Below are positions 8,475 through 18,652 of a stretch of DNA of 64,000 nt, piece after piece. The first letter of the stretch is position 1; every line of letters begins with the position of its first letter. The DNA comes from Phytopseudomonas seleniipraecipitans. Lineage in GTDB: Bacteria > Pseudomonadota > Gammaproteobacteria > Pseudomonadales > Pseudomonadaceae. A program made the position numbers and the translations under genes. The stretch lies in assembly GCF_900102335.1 (NCBI RefSeq), contig NZ_FNBM01000001.1, forward strand, positions 62,001 through 126,000, given 5' to 3'. The notes under the pieces were generated by a model that saw only the letters and a program-made list of their open reading frames with translations, ran no database searches and was not told the DNA's origin.

Positions 8475-9439
8475 AGGGCGTTCCGCAGGCTGAGGTTTTC
8501 CGGGTGCGGTTGCAGGTAGACCTGCTGGGCGATATAGCGATCAGGGTGCTGACGGAAGTGGTGCTTGAGTAAGGTCAATGGCACGACCAGCGGCACGATG
8601 CCTTGGCGGTATTGGCCGATGAGCTGCTGCATCTCCTGCTTTTCCGCTGCGCTCAAAGCGCCTTTCAGGTAACCACTCAAATGCTGCAGCACATTGCTGT
8701 GGGTGCCGCGCGTGGCGCAGCGCTTCAAGGCAATCATCAGTTCGCTGATGTAGTGGGCTGCGAGGCTCTGCAGGTCTTCCCCGGACAGGTCACCCAGCAG
8801 CCGGCCAAGGCGCTTGTAGCGCAGCGGGTCAGTGGCCATCAGCAAGTATTTGTGGCGGGCGTGAAACTCGATCAGCTTGCCGCGGCTTAGCCCGGACTGG
8901 CAAAGCGTCTGCCACTGGTAGTAGGTGAACACGCGGGTCATGAAGTTCTCGCGCAACACCGGGTCGTTCAGGCGACCATCTTCCTCGATCGGCAGGTCAG
9001 GGTGACGCTCGCAGAGCACCGCGGTGTATAGGCCGCGGCCCTTGGGCTCACTCGGGTGGCCATTGTCCTGATAGACCTTGACCCGCTCCAGCCCACAGGA
9101 GGGCGACTGTTGCATGACGATGTAGCCGCTGATGGGCGGCAGCTCCGCCGCCACCTGCTCGCCATAGGCGATCAGCGCATCGGTATGGTCCTGATCAGGG
9201 TGTACGGTGCCCACCGCGCGCGGGGCGTCGGGGTCGCCAACAAGGCGAATCGGTTCACGCGGAATACCGAGGCCGATAGCAACCTCGGGACAGAACGGCA
9301 CGAATTCGAAATATTCGCTCAGTTGATCCATGCACAACCGCGAGGCTTTATGCCCGCCGTTGTAGCGAACCTCTGCACCCAGCAGGCAGGCACTTACGCC
9401 AAGCTTGGGTTTGTCGCGGTGGGACAGGATGACTGACAT
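8471..9439 (-). CDS. DUF523/DUF1722 protein (YbgA-like)
   Basis: 322 residues made of two parts. An N-terminal DUF523 domain (about 8-150) has the conserved cysteines in SACLLG and SPSCG, and a C-terminal DUF1722 domain (about 190-305) is as in E. coli YbgA. E. coli ybgA lies next to phr, and this family is linked to photolyase genes in many bacteria; its biochemical role is unknown. It is the first gene of the DUF523-merR-phr operon. The promoter and two TGTACA-N12-TGTACA boxes lie directly upstream, within 100 bases of the ATG. Confidence 0.92.
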   Translation of the reverse strand: MSVILSHRDKPKLGVSACLLGAEVRYNGGHKASRLCMDQLSEYFEFVPFCPEVAIGLGIPREPIRLVGDPDAPRAVGTVHPDQDHTDALIAYGEQVAAELPPISGYIVMQQSPSCGLERVKVYQDNGHPSEPKGRGLYTAVLCERHPDLPIEEDGRLNDPVLRENFMTRVFTYYQWQTLCQSGLSRGKLIEFHARHKYLLMATDPLRYKRLGRLLGDLSGEDLQSLAAHYISELMIALKRCATRGTHSNVLQHLSGYLKGALSAAEKQEMQQLIGQYRQGIVPLVVPLTLLKHHFRQHPDRYIAQQVYLQPHPENLSLRNAL

Positions 9440-9461
9440 GGACGCACCTTTGAAAAGATCT

Positions 9462-9485
9462 TGTACAAGGATTTATTTTTGTACA
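9462..9485. promoter_or_regulatory. LitR-type operator box 1
   Basis: TGTACA at 9462-9467 and at 9480-9485 are separated by exactly 12 bases. It fits the reported LitR/PplR consensus T(G/A)TACA-N12-TGTA(C/T)A (consensus recalled, not looked up). It sits between the predicted transcription start and the ATG of the DUF523 gene. Confidence 0.8.
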
Positions 9486-9496
9486 AGTTTGATTTC

Positions 9497-9524
9497 ATCT
9501 TAAGCACGTTCTTGTACAAGTCAA
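9497..9524 (-). promoter_or_regulatory. Sigma70 promoter of the DUF523-merR-phr operon
   Basis: On the minus strand, TTGACT (9519-9524) and TAAGAT (9497-9502) are 16 bases apart, a good sigma70 match. The -35 box lies inside operator box 2 and box 1 lies downstream of the expected start near 9490. Bound repressor should therefore block RNA polymerase. Confidence 0.75.
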
Positions 9525-9536
9525 ATGCTATGTACA
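9513..9536. promoter_or_regulatory. LitR-type operator box 2
   Basis: TGTACA at 9513-9518 and 9531-9536 with a 12-base spacer, the same architecture as box 1. It overlaps the -35 element of the operon promoter. Confidence 0.8.
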
Positions 9537-9569
9537 ACAATTTCCGGGGTCGGCGGATGTGGCTGAGCG

Positions 9570-10843
<1,274 letters not shown>

Positions 10844-10862
10844 CTACGCTCTGGACATGGCT

Positions 10863-10886
10863 CGTACAATGTACAATTTCTGTATA
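10863..10886. promoter_or_regulatory. LitR-type operator box 3 (one mismatch)
   Basis: CGTACA (10863-10868), 12 bases, then TGTATA (10881-10886). Only the first base departs from the recalled T(G/A)TACA-N12-TGTA(C/T)A consensus. A further TGTACA (10870-10875) lies inside the spacer. The box is upstream of the renalase gene and in the divergent region before the TIGR01777 gene. Confidence 0.65.
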
Positions 10887-11059
10887 AGCTCGCGTCCCGT
10901 GTCGACGGGTAACTGTGGCCAGGGCATCTATTCTTCAGAATAGGCACGGGCCGCAATAGTTTCCCCGTTTCTGTCGGCCGGCTGCTGGCCTGCATGAAGG
11001 TGCTGCAATCGTGCCATCCACAGCGTCGACCCCGGACATCACACAGTGAGGAATCTGCC

Positions 11060-11959
11060 ATGCATATCCTGATCACCGGCGGCACTGGCCTGATTGGCCG
11101 CGCGCTCTGTCATTACTGGATCGAGCAGGGGCACCAGCTGACGGTATGGAGCCGCCGCCCCGAGCAGGTTGCGGTGCTGTGCGGCACCCGCGTGCGCGGT
11201 GTTGGGCGTCTGGAGGAAATTGGCGATGAGCCACTGGATGCCGTGGTCAACCTGGCGGGCGCGCCGATTGCCGATCGCCCCTGGAGCAAGGCCCGCAGGC
11301 AATTGCTGTGGGAAAGCCGTGTTCACCTGACCGAGACATTGCTGGCCTGGCTACAGGCCAGCGAGCAGAAACCGGGCGTGCTGCTGTCCGGTTCGGCGGT
11401 CGGTTGGTACGGCGATACCGGTGAGCGGCATGTTGATGAGCAGGCCGCCCCCGGTGCGGATTTCGCTGCGCAGCTCTGCGTTGCCTGGGAAGACACTGCG
11501 CAGCGGGCCGAAGCGCTGGGCATCCGGGTAATTCTGTTGCGCACGGGGCTGGTGCTGGCGAAAGACGGTGGCATCCTCAAGCGAATGGTCACGCCATTTC
11601 GTTTCGGTCTGGGCGGGCGCATCGGCAACGGACGCCAATGGATGCCATGGATTCATATCGCCGATCAAATCGCCCTGATTGATTTTCTCTTGCAGCAGGA
11701 GCAGGCACGCGGTCCTTATAATGCCTGCGCGCCGCAACCGGTGCGCAACGCCGAGTTCGCCAGCGAACTGGGCCACGCCGTGAATCGCCCCGCCATCGTG
11801 CCGCTACCGGCCTTCGCCTTGCGTGCCGGGCTCGGTGAAATGTCGCTGCTGTTGCTAGGCGGCCAGCATGCCCAGCCAGCCAGGGCGCTGGAGGCCGGCT
11901 TCGAATTTCGCTTCACGCATCTGGACGTGGCTCTAGTGGATTTGCTGAGCCTTCACTAA
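11060..11959 (+). CDS. TIGR01777-family NAD(P)-binding epimerase (YfcH-like)
   Basis: 299 residues, extended SDR type. The cofactor loop TGGTGLIG is near the N terminus, followed by [17 protein letters not shown] and PWIHIAD, all family hallmarks, then a DUF1731-type C terminus. Substrate unknown. ATG 11060 follows GAGGAA and is preferred to an upstream in-frame start because homologues begin [10 protein letters not shown]. hemH follows after 14 bases, so the two are probably co-transcribed. It is divergent from the renalase operon, so box 3 could affect it as well. Confidence 0.9.
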   Translation: MHILITGGTGLIGRALCHYWIEQGHQLTVWSRRPEQVAVLCGTRVRGVGRLEEIGDEPLDAVVNLAGAPIADRPWSKARRQLLWESRVHLTETLLAWLQASEQKPGVLLSGSAVGWYGDTGERHVDEQAAPGADFAAQLCVAWEDTAQRAEALGIRVILLRTGLVLAKDGGILKRMVTPFRFGLGGRIGNGRQWMPWIHIADQIALIDFLLQQEQARGPYNACAPQPVRNAEFASELGHAVNRPAIVPLPAFALRAGLGEMSLLLLGGQHAQPARALEAGFEFRFTHLDVALVDLLSLH

Positions 11960-11973
11960 CAGGACAACATTGC

Positions 11974-12996
11974 ATGACCGATCACGCCTTACTGCTGGTC
12001 AACCTTGGCTCTCCAGCTTCCACGGAGGTCGCCGATGTGCGCAGGTATCTCAACCAGTTTCTGATGGACCCTTACGTAGTCGACCTGCCATGGCCGCTGC
12101 GACGACTGCTGGTGTCGCTCATCCTGATCCGTCGCCCTGCGCAGTCTGCCCATGCCTACGCATCAATCTGGTGGCCGGATGGCTCGCCGCTGATCGTGCT
12201 CAGCAAGCGCTTGCAGGAGGCGATGAAAACGCAGTGGACTCAGGGCCCGGTGGAGCTGGCCATGCGCTATGGCGAGCCGTCGCTGGAAACCGTGCTGACC
12301 CGCCTTGCCGGCCAGGGCATCAAGCAGGTGACGCTGGCACCGCTGTACCCGCAGTTTGCCGACAGCACCACCACCACCGTCATTGAAGAAGCCAAGCGCG
12401 TGGTACGCGAGCGCAAGCTGCCGATTCGCTTCTCGATTCTGCCGCCGTTCTTTCAGGACCCCGATTACATCGACGCCCTGGCCGATAGCGCCCGGCCGTA
12501 CCTGGAGAAGGATTTCGATCACTTGCTGCTGAGCTTCCACGGCCTGCCGGAGCGGCACCTGCGCAAGCTTGACCCGAGCAACCATTGCTTGCGCGGCCCC
12601 GACTGCTGCCGTACGGCTTCGGCGCAAGTGCTTGCCACCTGCTACCGCGCCCAGTGCATGCGCAGCGCCGAAGCATTCGCCGCGCGCATGGGCCTGCAGC
12701 GCGAGCAATGGTCGGTGTCGTTCCAGTCGCGCCTTGGCAAGGACAAGTGGATCGAGCCCTACACCGAAGCGCGCCTCGACGAGCTGGCTGCTCAGGGCGT
12801 GAAGAAGCTGCTAGTGATGTGCCCGGCCTTCGTGGCCGACTGCATCGAGACGCTCGAGGAAATCGGCGATCGTGGTCGCGAACAGTTTCTGCAGGCGGGC
12901 GGCGAAAGTCTGGAGCTGGTGCCTTGCGTGAACGACCACCCGAGCTGGGTGGCAGCGCTCAAGCGACTGTGTGAGCGAGCGCCACAAAGCCTATGA
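11974..12996 (+). CDS. hemH: Ferrochelatase
   Basis: Inserts Fe2+ into protoporphyrin IX, the last step of protoheme synthesis. 340 residues, the normal length. The catalytic histidine H189 is in SFHGLPERH, and the acidic metal-path segment is in the C-terminal [15 protein letters not shown]. Porphyrins sensitise cells to light, so its nearness to the light-linked genes may be meaningful, but no operator is seen in the 14-base gap before it. A strong terminator follows directly after the stop. Confidence 0.97.
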   Translation: MTDHALLLVNLGSPASTEVADVRRYLNQFLMDPYVVDLPWPLRRLLVSLILIRRPAQSAHAYASIWWPDGSPLIVLSKRLQEAMKTQWTQGPVELAMRYGEPSLETVLTRLAGQGIKQVTLAPLYPQFADSTTTTVIEEAKRVVRERKLPIRFSILPPFFQDPDYIDALADSARPYLEKDFDHLLLSFHGLPERHLRKLDPSNHCLRGPDCCRTASAQVLATCYRAQCMRSAEAFAARMGLQREQWSVSFQSRLGKDKWIEPYTEARLDELAAQGVKKLLVMCPAFVADCIETLEEIGDRGREQFLQAGGESLELVPCVNDHPSWVAALKRLCERAPQSL

Positions 12997-13024
12997 AAAA
13001 TGCCCGGCTAGAGCCGGGCATTTT
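12997..13024. terminator. Bidirectional intrinsic terminator, hemH/uraA
   Basis: AAAATGCCCGGC and GCCGGGCATTTT form a 12-bp stem with a 4-base loop. T-rich tracts follow on both strands, so it serves both convergent genes. Confidence 0.92.
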
Positions 13025-13029
13025 CTTTC

Positions 13030-14307
13030 TCAGATGTCAGGCGCCTCGTCGGCGCTTTTCTTCTTCCAGCCATCGTTACCCGGCAGGATCAGGTTCAAGG
13101 CAATGGCGACGATGGCGCACAGGGCGATGCCCTTGAGGCCGAAGTCATCCGGACCATCACCGGTGCCGACCAGCACGCCGCCGATGCCGAATACCAGCGT
13201 TACCGAAACGATCACCAAGTTGCGCGCTTCGCTGAGGTCGACGCTGTGGCGGATCAGGGTGTTCATACCGACTGCCGCAATCGAGCCGAACAGCAGGCAG
13301 AGAATGCCGCCCATCACTGGCACCGGAATGCTCTGCAAGATGGCGCCGAACTTGCCGATGAACGCCAGGCTGATGGCGAAGATCGCCGCCCAGGTCATGA
13401 TCTTCGGGTTGTAGGCCTTGGTCAGCATCACCGCGCCAGTAACTTCCGCGTAAGTGGTGTTCGGTGGGCCGCCGAGCAGGCCGGCCGCCGAGGTAGCCAG
13501 GCCGTCGCCAAGCAGGGTGCGGTGCAGGCCCGGCTTTTTCAGGTAATTCTTGCCGGTGACGCTGCCCACGGCAATCACACCTCCGATGTGCTCGATGGCC
13601 GGCGCCAGTGCTACCGGCACGATGAACAGAATCGCCTGCCAGTTGAACGCCGGAGCGGTGAACGCCGGCATCGCCAGCCAGGGAGCCGCGGCCACGTGGG
13701 CAAGGTCAAGGGCGCCGAAATAGATCGATAGTGCGAAGCCCACCAGAATGCCGGAGATGATTGGCACTAGACGGAAGATCCCGCGACCGAACACCGCGAC
13801 AATTACCGTGGTGAGCAGCGTCGGCATGGAAATCCACATCGCCGTGCTGTAAGGCAGCAGCACGCTGCCGTCACCGGCTTTGCCCATCGCCATGTTGGCC
13901 GCGATAGGCGCCATGGCCAGGCCGATGGAGATAATCACCGGGCCGATGACCACGGGCGGTAGCAGGCGGTCGATAAAGCCCGTGCCCTTGATCTTCACGG
14001 CAAAGCCGAGAAAGGTGTAGACGAAACCTGCAGCGATGACCCCGCCCATCGTTTCGGCGAGGCCGAATTGGCCCTTGGCGAGGATGATCGGGGTGATAAA
14101 CGCGAAGCTGGACGCCAGAAAAACCGGCACCTGGCGGCCTGTGACCATCTGGAACAGCAGCGTGCCCAGGCCAGCGGTGAACAGCGCCACGTTGGGGTCG
14201 AGGCCGGTGATCAGCGGCATCAGTACCAGTGCGCCGAAGGCCACGAAGAGCATCTGCGCGCCAGACAGCACCTGACGCCACAACGGGTCGTTGAATTCGT
14301 CGCGCAT
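13030..14307 (-). CDS. uraA: Uracil:H+ symporter, nucleobase/cation symporter-2 family
   Basis: 425 residues with about 14 membrane segments. The two acidic residues that bind uracil in E. coli UraA (E241 and E290) have counterparts at E239 (AIEHIGG) and E288 (YAEVTGA). It imports uracil across the inner membrane for the Upp reaction. It begins 3 bases after upp, so upp and uraA form an operon. It ends beside the terminator shared with hemH. Confidence 0.94.
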   Translation of the reverse strand: MRDEFNDPLWRQVLSGAQMLFVAFGALVLMPLITGLDPNVALFTAGLGTLLFQMVTGRQVPVFLASSFAFITPIILAKGQFGLAETMGGVIAAGFVYTFLGFAVKIKGTGFIDRLLPPVVIGPVIISIGLAMAPIAANMAMGKAGDGSVLLPYSTAMWISMPTLLTTVIVAVFGRGIFRLVPIISGILVGFALSIYFGALDLAHVAAAPWLAMPAFTAPAFNWQAILFIVPVALAPAIEHIGGVIAVGSVTGKNYLKKPGLHRTLLGDGLATSAAGLLGGPPNTTYAEVTGAVMLTKAYNPKIMTWAAIFAISLAFIGKFGAILQSIPVPVMGGILCLLFGSIAAVGMNTLIRHSVDLSEARNLVIVSVTLVFGIGGVLVGTGDGPDDFGLKGIALCAIVAIALNLILPGNDGWKKKSADEAPDI

Positions 14308-14310
14308 CGA

Positions 14311-14949
14311 TCAGGCGTCCTTCTGCTTGGTGCCGAAGATCTTGTCGCCGGCATCACCAAGCCCAGGAATGATGTAGCCGTGTTCGTTGAGGCACTGGTC
14401 GATGGACGCGGTGTAGATCTGCACGTCCGGGTGCGCGTCGTTCACCGCCTTGATCCCCTCTGGCGCCGCGACCAGCACCATGGCGCGGATCTCCTTGCAG
14501 CCGGCCTTCTTGAGCAGATCGATGGTGGCGACCATGGAGGCGCCAGTGGCGAGCATCGGGTCGATGATCATCGCCAGGCGCTCGTTGATTTCCGGCACCA
14601 ACTTCTCCAGGTAGGTGTGCGCCTGCAGCGTTTCCTCGTTGCGGGCAACGCCGACGGCGCTTACCTTGGCACCAGGAATCAGGCTGAGCACGCCGTCGAG
14701 CATGCCGATGCCTGCGCGCAGGATCGGCACCACGGTGATCTTCTTGCCGGAGATCTTCTCGACCTGCACGGGGCCTGCCCAGCCTGCGATCTCGTAGTTT
14801 TCCAGGCGCAGGTCCTTGGTTGCTTCGTAAGTGAGCAGTGCGCCCACTTCCTGGGCCAGTTCGCGGAAATTCTTGGTGCTGATATCCGCGCGGCGCATGA
14901 GACCGATCTTGTGGCGAATCAGCGGATGGCGGATCTCGAGGACTGGCAT
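14311..14949 (-). CDS. upp: Uracil phosphoribosyltransferase
   Basis: Makes UMP from uracil and PRPP in pyrimidine salvage. 212 residues from ATG 14949, where homologues start ([10 protein letters not shown]). The PRPP-binding loop [10 protein letters not shown] is at 129-138, and the C-terminal [12 protein letters not shown] is the uracil/GTP-contact region. First gene of upp-uraA. The promoter must lie in the 326-base region shared with hpt. Confidence 0.97.
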   Translation of the reverse strand: MPVLEIRHPLIRHKIGLMRRADISTKNFRELAQEVGALLTYEATKDLRLENYEIAGWAGPVQVEKISGKKITVVPILRAGIGMLDGVLSLIPGAKVSAVGVARNEETLQAHTYLEKLVPEINERLAMIIDPMLATGASMVATIDLLKKAGCKEIRAMVLVAAPEGIKAVNDAHPDVQIYTASIDQCLNEHGYIIPGLGDAGDKIFGTKQKDA

Positions 14950-15275
14950 TGCGGTGGGTCTCCGGCAAAAGTGGGCAAAAAACACGCTAGATTAAAGCAT
15001 TGCGCGGTGCTGTGGGCGCTGTAACGGCGGAACTTTTTGTTCTTGCCGATGATCCGCAGCCATTGCTGGGCTGTCTCGAGCATGGTCACGATCGGTACCC
15101 GCGGGCAACGTGCGCCGCGTGTCGAGCGCGCTCGGGCGCTTGCGCCACAGCGGCCGGATGCGTAACGTTGCGGCCTTTTTTCTGACCGGTGATGCGCTTG
15201 CGCGCCGGTGCCATCAACACCGCGGGTCGAGGCTCTCGTAGAGCCAACACTGTCACCCGCCAATGAGGACCTGAT
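14950..15275. other. Divergent upp/hpt intergenic region
   Basis: A 326-base region holding the upp promoter (minus) and the hpt leader (plus). Apart from a weak terminator-like hairpin at 15152-15182 I see no gene or known riboswitch. A 24-codon ATG frame at 15191-15265 has no ribosome site. Confidence 0.6.
15152..15182 (+). terminator. Possible attenuator in the hpt leader
   Basis: GGCCG and CGGCC flank a 14-base loop and are followed by TTTTTTCT, about 95 bases before the hpt start. The stem is short, so premature termination is only a suggestion. Confidence 0.4.
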
Positions 15276-15833
15276 ATGCCTGCCGATCTCGCTCACATCC
15301 GCCAGGTAATGGCCGAAGCCGATTGCCTGTACAGCGAAGCCGAGGTGGAGGCCGCCATCACGCGTGTGGCCGCTGCCATTAACGCTGAACTGGCCGACCG
15401 CAACCCGGTGGTGTTCTGCGTCATGAATGGTGGGCTGATCTTTTCCGGCAAGCTGTTGACCCAGCTCGACTTCCCGCTGGAAGCGTCTTACCTGCATGCC
15501 AGTCGTTATCGCAACCAGACCAGCGGCGGTGAGCTGTTCTGGAAGGCCAAACCGGAAGTTTCGTTCATCGACCGCGACGTGTTGATCATCGATGACATCC
15601 TTGATGAAGGGCACACCCTCGGCGCGATCATCGACTTTTGCCATCACGCTGGCGCCGCCAACGTGCATACCGCCGTGCTGATCGACAAGGATCACGACCG
15701 TAAGGCACGCCCGGATCTGAAGGCCGACTACGTGGGGCTGCCGTGCATCGACCGTTACATCTTCGGCTACGGCATGGACTACAAGGGTTACTGGCGCAAT
15801 GCGCCGGGTATCTACGCGGTGAAGGGGCTTTAA
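15276..15833 (+). CDS. hpt: Hypoxanthine-guanine phosphoribosyltransferase
   Basis: Converts hypoxanthine or guanine plus PRPP to IMP or GMP. 185 residues. The PRPP motif VLIIDDILDEGHTL spans 102-115, with the two consecutive aspartates. The N-terminal loop and the C-terminal segment IDRYIFGYGMDYKG match the proteobacterial HGPRT group. ATG 15276 follows GAGGACC. The last 4 bases overlap the end of the opposing SulP gene, and there is no terminator between them. Confidence 0.93.
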   Translation: MPADLAHIRQVMAEADCLYSEAEVEAAITRVAAAINAELADRNPVVFCVMNGGLIFSGKLLTQLDFPLEASYLHASRYRNQTSGGELFWKAKPEVSFIDRDVLIIDDILDEGHTLGAIIDFCHHAGAANVHTAVLIDKDHDRKARPDLKADYVGLPCIDRYIFGYGMDYKGYWRNAPGIYAVKGL

Positions 15834-17536
15834 CCCACAGCACCCCAGACCTCGCAGATGGTTCGGGCGCGGCGTAGGTCGCGAGCGTAGCTCAAGCGAT
15901 CATGGGCACTCTGCAGGCCGGCACGGCGCAGTTTCAGGCGCAGCGATGGCGAGGCGCCGCTGATGATCAGGGCGATGCCATGCCGGCGGTACTCCAGCAC
16001 GATGCTGTGCAAGGCCGCTAGCGCGGTCATGTCGAGCATCGGCACGGCGCTGAGGTCGAGAATCACCACGCGAATATGCGGGTCGAGCCTACGTAGTGCG
16101 CCGAGCGTGCGTTCTGCCGCGCCGAAAAACAGCGGGCCGCGGATGGCCAGCGCCAGCACATGCTCTGGCAAGTCGTTCAAGGCTTGATAAGCGTGCCGTG
16201 GCAGGTTGCTGGTATCGGTCAGCTCACTCATGCGCTTTATGAACAGCCCGGCGGCCAGCAGCAGGCCGACACCCACTGCCAGCACCATGTCGAACAGCAC
16301 CGTGAGCAGCAGGCAGGTCAGCAACACCAGCACGTCGCCGCGTGGTGCGATGCGCAGGGTGTGAACTACGTGGTGCGCCTCGCTCATGTTCCACGCGACC
16401 ATCAGCAGCAGGGCGGCTAGCGCGGCCATCGGCAGGTAGCTGAACAGCGGGGCGAGAAACAGGATCGCGGCCAGCACCACCCCAGCATGGATGATCGCCG
16501 CCAGCGGCGAGCGCGCACCAGCCCTGACGTTGGCGGCGCTACGGGCGATGGCGGCGGTTGCGGTGATGCCGCCGAACAGCGGCGCGAGCAGATTGCCGAT
16601 GCCTTGGCCGAGCAATTCCGCGTTGGGGTCGTGCTTGCTGTCGGTCATGCCGTCAGCGACTACCGCGCAGAGCAGCGATTCAATGGCACCCAGCATGGCG
16701 ATGGCAAAAGCCGGAGCCAGTAGCTGGTGGATCAGTTCGAAGGACAGCACCAGAGGCTGGCCGTCCGCACCGGGCAACTGCCAAGGCCAGGCGAATGTTG
16801 GCAGGAAGGGCGGGATGCCGGGGTAATTAACGCCATCGACGCTGTAACTGAAACGCTCGCCCAGGGTTGCCACCGACAGGCCGCCACGCTCCAGCAACAC
16901 GCCCAGCAATGCACCGACGGCCAGCGCCGCTAAGTGCCCGGGAACGCGCGGCACCAGCTTTGGCCATAGCAGCAACACGCCAAGGCTGGCCAGCGCCACC
17001 AAGCTGTCGCCAAGTTGGAGGCCCGGCAGCGTCTCGACCAGCAACTGCAACTGCTGCAGGTAATGGCTCGGCTGGGTTGCCAGGTGCAGGCCGAGCAGAT
17101 CCTTGACCTGCAGCGTGGCGATGACGATACCGATGCCGGCAGTAAAACCGAGGGTGACGGGGTAGGGCACAAACTCGATCAGGCGGCCTGCTTTGAGCAA
17201 GCCCAGGGCGATCAGAATCACCCCGGCCATCACCGTACACAGCAGCAGGCCGCCGATGCCGAACTGCTGGGTGATGGGCAGCAGAATCACCACGAACGCC
17301 GCGGTAGGCCCGGAGATGTTGAAGCGTGAGCCACCGCACAGGGCGATCAGTGGGGCGGCCACCAGCACCGTGTACAGCCCATGCTGCGGCGCCACCCCGA
17401 CGGCGATCGCCAGCGCCATGGCCAGGGGAATGGCGATGATACCGACGGTAATGCCAGCAGCCAGGTCACCGCGCAGGCTGGCCCAGGAATACCCGCCGCG
17501 CAGGCTTTGGCGGAAAGCGGCAAACAGGGTCGGCAT
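15830..17536 (-). CDS. SulP-family anion transporter with STAS domain (DauA-like)
   Basis: 568 residues. The first 430 or so form about 12-14 membrane spans with the SulP N-terminal pattern (GDLAAGITVGIIAIPLAMA). A C-terminal STAS domain (about 440-560) contains VVILDLSAVPMLDMTALAAL, the usual STAS core. E. coli DauA of this type carries C4-dicarboxylates, while others carry sulfate or bicarbonate; the sequence does not decide between them. It stands alone and is convergent with hpt, overlapping it by 4 bases. Confidence 0.9.
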   Translation of the reverse strand: MPTLFAAFRQSLRGGYSWASLRGDLAAGITVGIIAIPLAMALAIAVGVAPQHGLYTVLVAAPLIALCGGSRFNISGPTAAFVVILLPITQQFGIGGLLLCTVMAGVILIALGLLKAGRLIEFVPYPVTLGFTAGIGIVIATLQVKDLLGLHLATQPSHYLQQLQLLVETLPGLQLGDSLVALASLGVLLLWPKLVPRVPGHLAALAVGALLGVLLERGGLSVATLGERFSYSVDGVNYPGIPPFLPTFAWPWQLPGADGQPLVLSFELIHQLLAPAFAIAMLGAIESLLCAVVADGMTDSKHDPNAELLGQGIGNLLAPLFGGITATAAIARSAANVRAGARSPLAAIIHAGVVLAAILFLAPLFSYLPMAALAALLLMVAWNMSEAHHVVHTLRIAPRGDVLVLLTCLLLTVLFDMVLAVGVGLLLAAGLFIKRMSELTDTSNLPRHAYQALNDLPEHVLALAIRGPLFFGAAERTLGALRRLDPHIRVVILDLSAVPMLDMTALAALHSIVLEYRRHGIALIISGASPSLRLKLRRAGLQSAHDRLSYARDLRRARTICEVWGAVG

Positions 17537-17713
17537 CGGGGCGCTTCCTGAAAGGTTGCTGCCAGTATAGGAGCTGCAAGCGGGGGGCGATGTTGACTTA
17601 AGTCGCGTACCGAAGCGATGTGGCCGGTGCTAGAAAGGCCGGCCTGCGTTGAGCGCTTGTGGCGCCGGCGTTACACTGCCGGCCCCGTGTAGGCTGGTTT
17701 GCTGGAGTGAGCG

Positions 17714-18001
17714 ATGCGTAAAGACAAGAAGCAGGTGATTGGCGATGACGTGAGCGATGAGCAGATCAAACTGTTTCTCGCTGTAGAGCCGGCTGATGCT
17801 ACGCCGCCCTCGCTGCACAAGCTGGTCAAGGCCTATCGCGGCTTGCGCGACCATGACTTCGAGCGTTTCATTGGCTTCTTCGTCGAAGCCGGCTTTGACC
17901 TCGACGCGAAGGATGCCGACGGCAATGACTTCGTTGCCCTGATCAAGGATCAGCGTCAGGCCGAGCCCTATATTCAGGCGGTCAACGCCGCTCGCGGCTG
18001 A
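17714..18001 (+). CDS. PA4642-family conserved hypothetical protein
   Basis: 95 residues, soluble, acidic, no signal or membrane segment. It matches from memory the small PA4642 family found across Pseudomonas, which has no assigned role. The core LHKLVKAYRGLRDHDFERFIGFFVEAGFDLDAKDADGNDF resembles one helix-turn-helix hairpin of an ankyrin-like fold, but this is only an impression from the GFDLDAKDADGND turn. A ribosome site (GGAGTGAG) precedes the ATG. Single-gene unit. Confidence 0.8.
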   Translation: MRKDKKQVIGDDVSDEQIKLFLAVEPADATPPSLHKLVKAYRGLRDHDFERFIGFFVEAGFDLDAKDADGNDFVALIKDQRQAEPYIQAVNAARG

Positions 18002-18015
18002 TCGCTCTGATACCC

Positions 18016-18040
18016 GGGTAGCGGTGTCCTGCCGCTGCCC
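18016..18040. terminator. Hairpin between convergent genes
   Basis: GGGTAGCGG and CCGCTGCCC pair with one wobble around a 7-base loop, between the PA4642-family gene and the first DUF2845 gene. No T-tract, so its role as a terminator is uncertain. Confidence 0.4.
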
Positions 18041-18052
18041 AGCGCGGACCGG

Positions 18053-18358
18053 CTAGTTGCCGCGTTTGCTGTCGATCTTCTCCAGGCGATTGCCCTCGAA
18101 GCGCAGAAAGTAGCTCATGCCGTTGCGCGGGCCGTAGCTCCATTCTTCCACCTGCACCTCATTGACGAACCCATACTGATCAGTGACTTCCTTGTAGCCG
18201 AGGAAGGCGCGGTTGTTGGGATCGCCGCATTTGGACTGGACTTCGCCCGAGCTGTCACCGGTGCTGACCAGCGCGCTGCCGCAGCGCCAGCTAGCCGCGT
18301 TTGCCGTGCCAGCCGCGAGCATAATCAGGATGCAGGAGAGGAGTGCTTTCATCGTCAT
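18053..18358 (-). CDS. DUF2845 secreted protein, copy 1
   Basis: 101 residues with a signal peptide of about 21 residues (cut near ANA-AS). The mature part has the family pattern WRCGSALVSTGDS, SKCGDP, EEWSYGPRNGM and RFEGNRLEKID, with two cysteines probably joined in the periplasm. Function unknown. It starts in the ATGA overlap with copy 2. Both genes follow DUF748 in one tight unit, suggesting an envelope role. Confidence 0.88.
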   Translation of the reverse strand: MTMKALLSCILIMLAAGTANAASWRCGSALVSTGDSSGEVQSKCGDPNNRAFLGYKEVTDQYGFVNEVQVEEWSYGPRNGMSYFLRFEGNRLEKIDSKRGN

Positions 18359-18651
18359 TGGCGGCGTTTGCGCTCGATGCGCGTCAACCGATTGCCCTCG
18401 AAGGTCAGGATGGTGAACATACCGTTGCTGGGCTCATAGGCCCATTCCTCGATGTTCGTTTCACGCCGATTGTAGGGGCCAACGGTGTAACCCACCGGGT
18501 CGCGAAATGCCGGTTCGCCGCATTTCTGCATGACCTCGAAAGTGCGGTCACCGAGGTTCACCAGCTTGCTGCCACAACGCAGCGTATCGGCATGGCTCAG
18601 CAGCGGGCTGGCGCACAGCACCATTAGCAGACTCAATCGCTTCATACCCAT
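18355..18651 (-). CDS. DUF2845 secreted protein, copy 2
   Basis: 98 residues from ATG 18651 (ATG 18645 is also possible), beginning with a signal peptide cut near SHA-DT. The mature part (LRCGSKLVNLGDRTFEV, QKCGEP, EEWAYEPSNGM, TFEGNRLTRIE) parallels copy 1 step by step, so the pair are tandem paralogues. The ATG is one base after the stop of the DUF748 gene, indicating coupled translation. A longer upstream reading would run into DUF748 and is rejected. Confidence 0.88.
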   Translation of the reverse strand: MGMKRLSLLMVLCASPLLSHADTLRCGSKLVNLGDRTFEVMQKCGEPAFRDPVGYTVGPYNRRETNIEEWAYEPSNGMFTILTFEGNRLTRIERKRRQ

Positions 18652-18652
18652 T

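Noticed and set aside
15191..15265. 24-codon ATG frame in the hpt leader
   Set aside because: No ribosome site, Arg-rich composition as in non-coding high-GC DNA.
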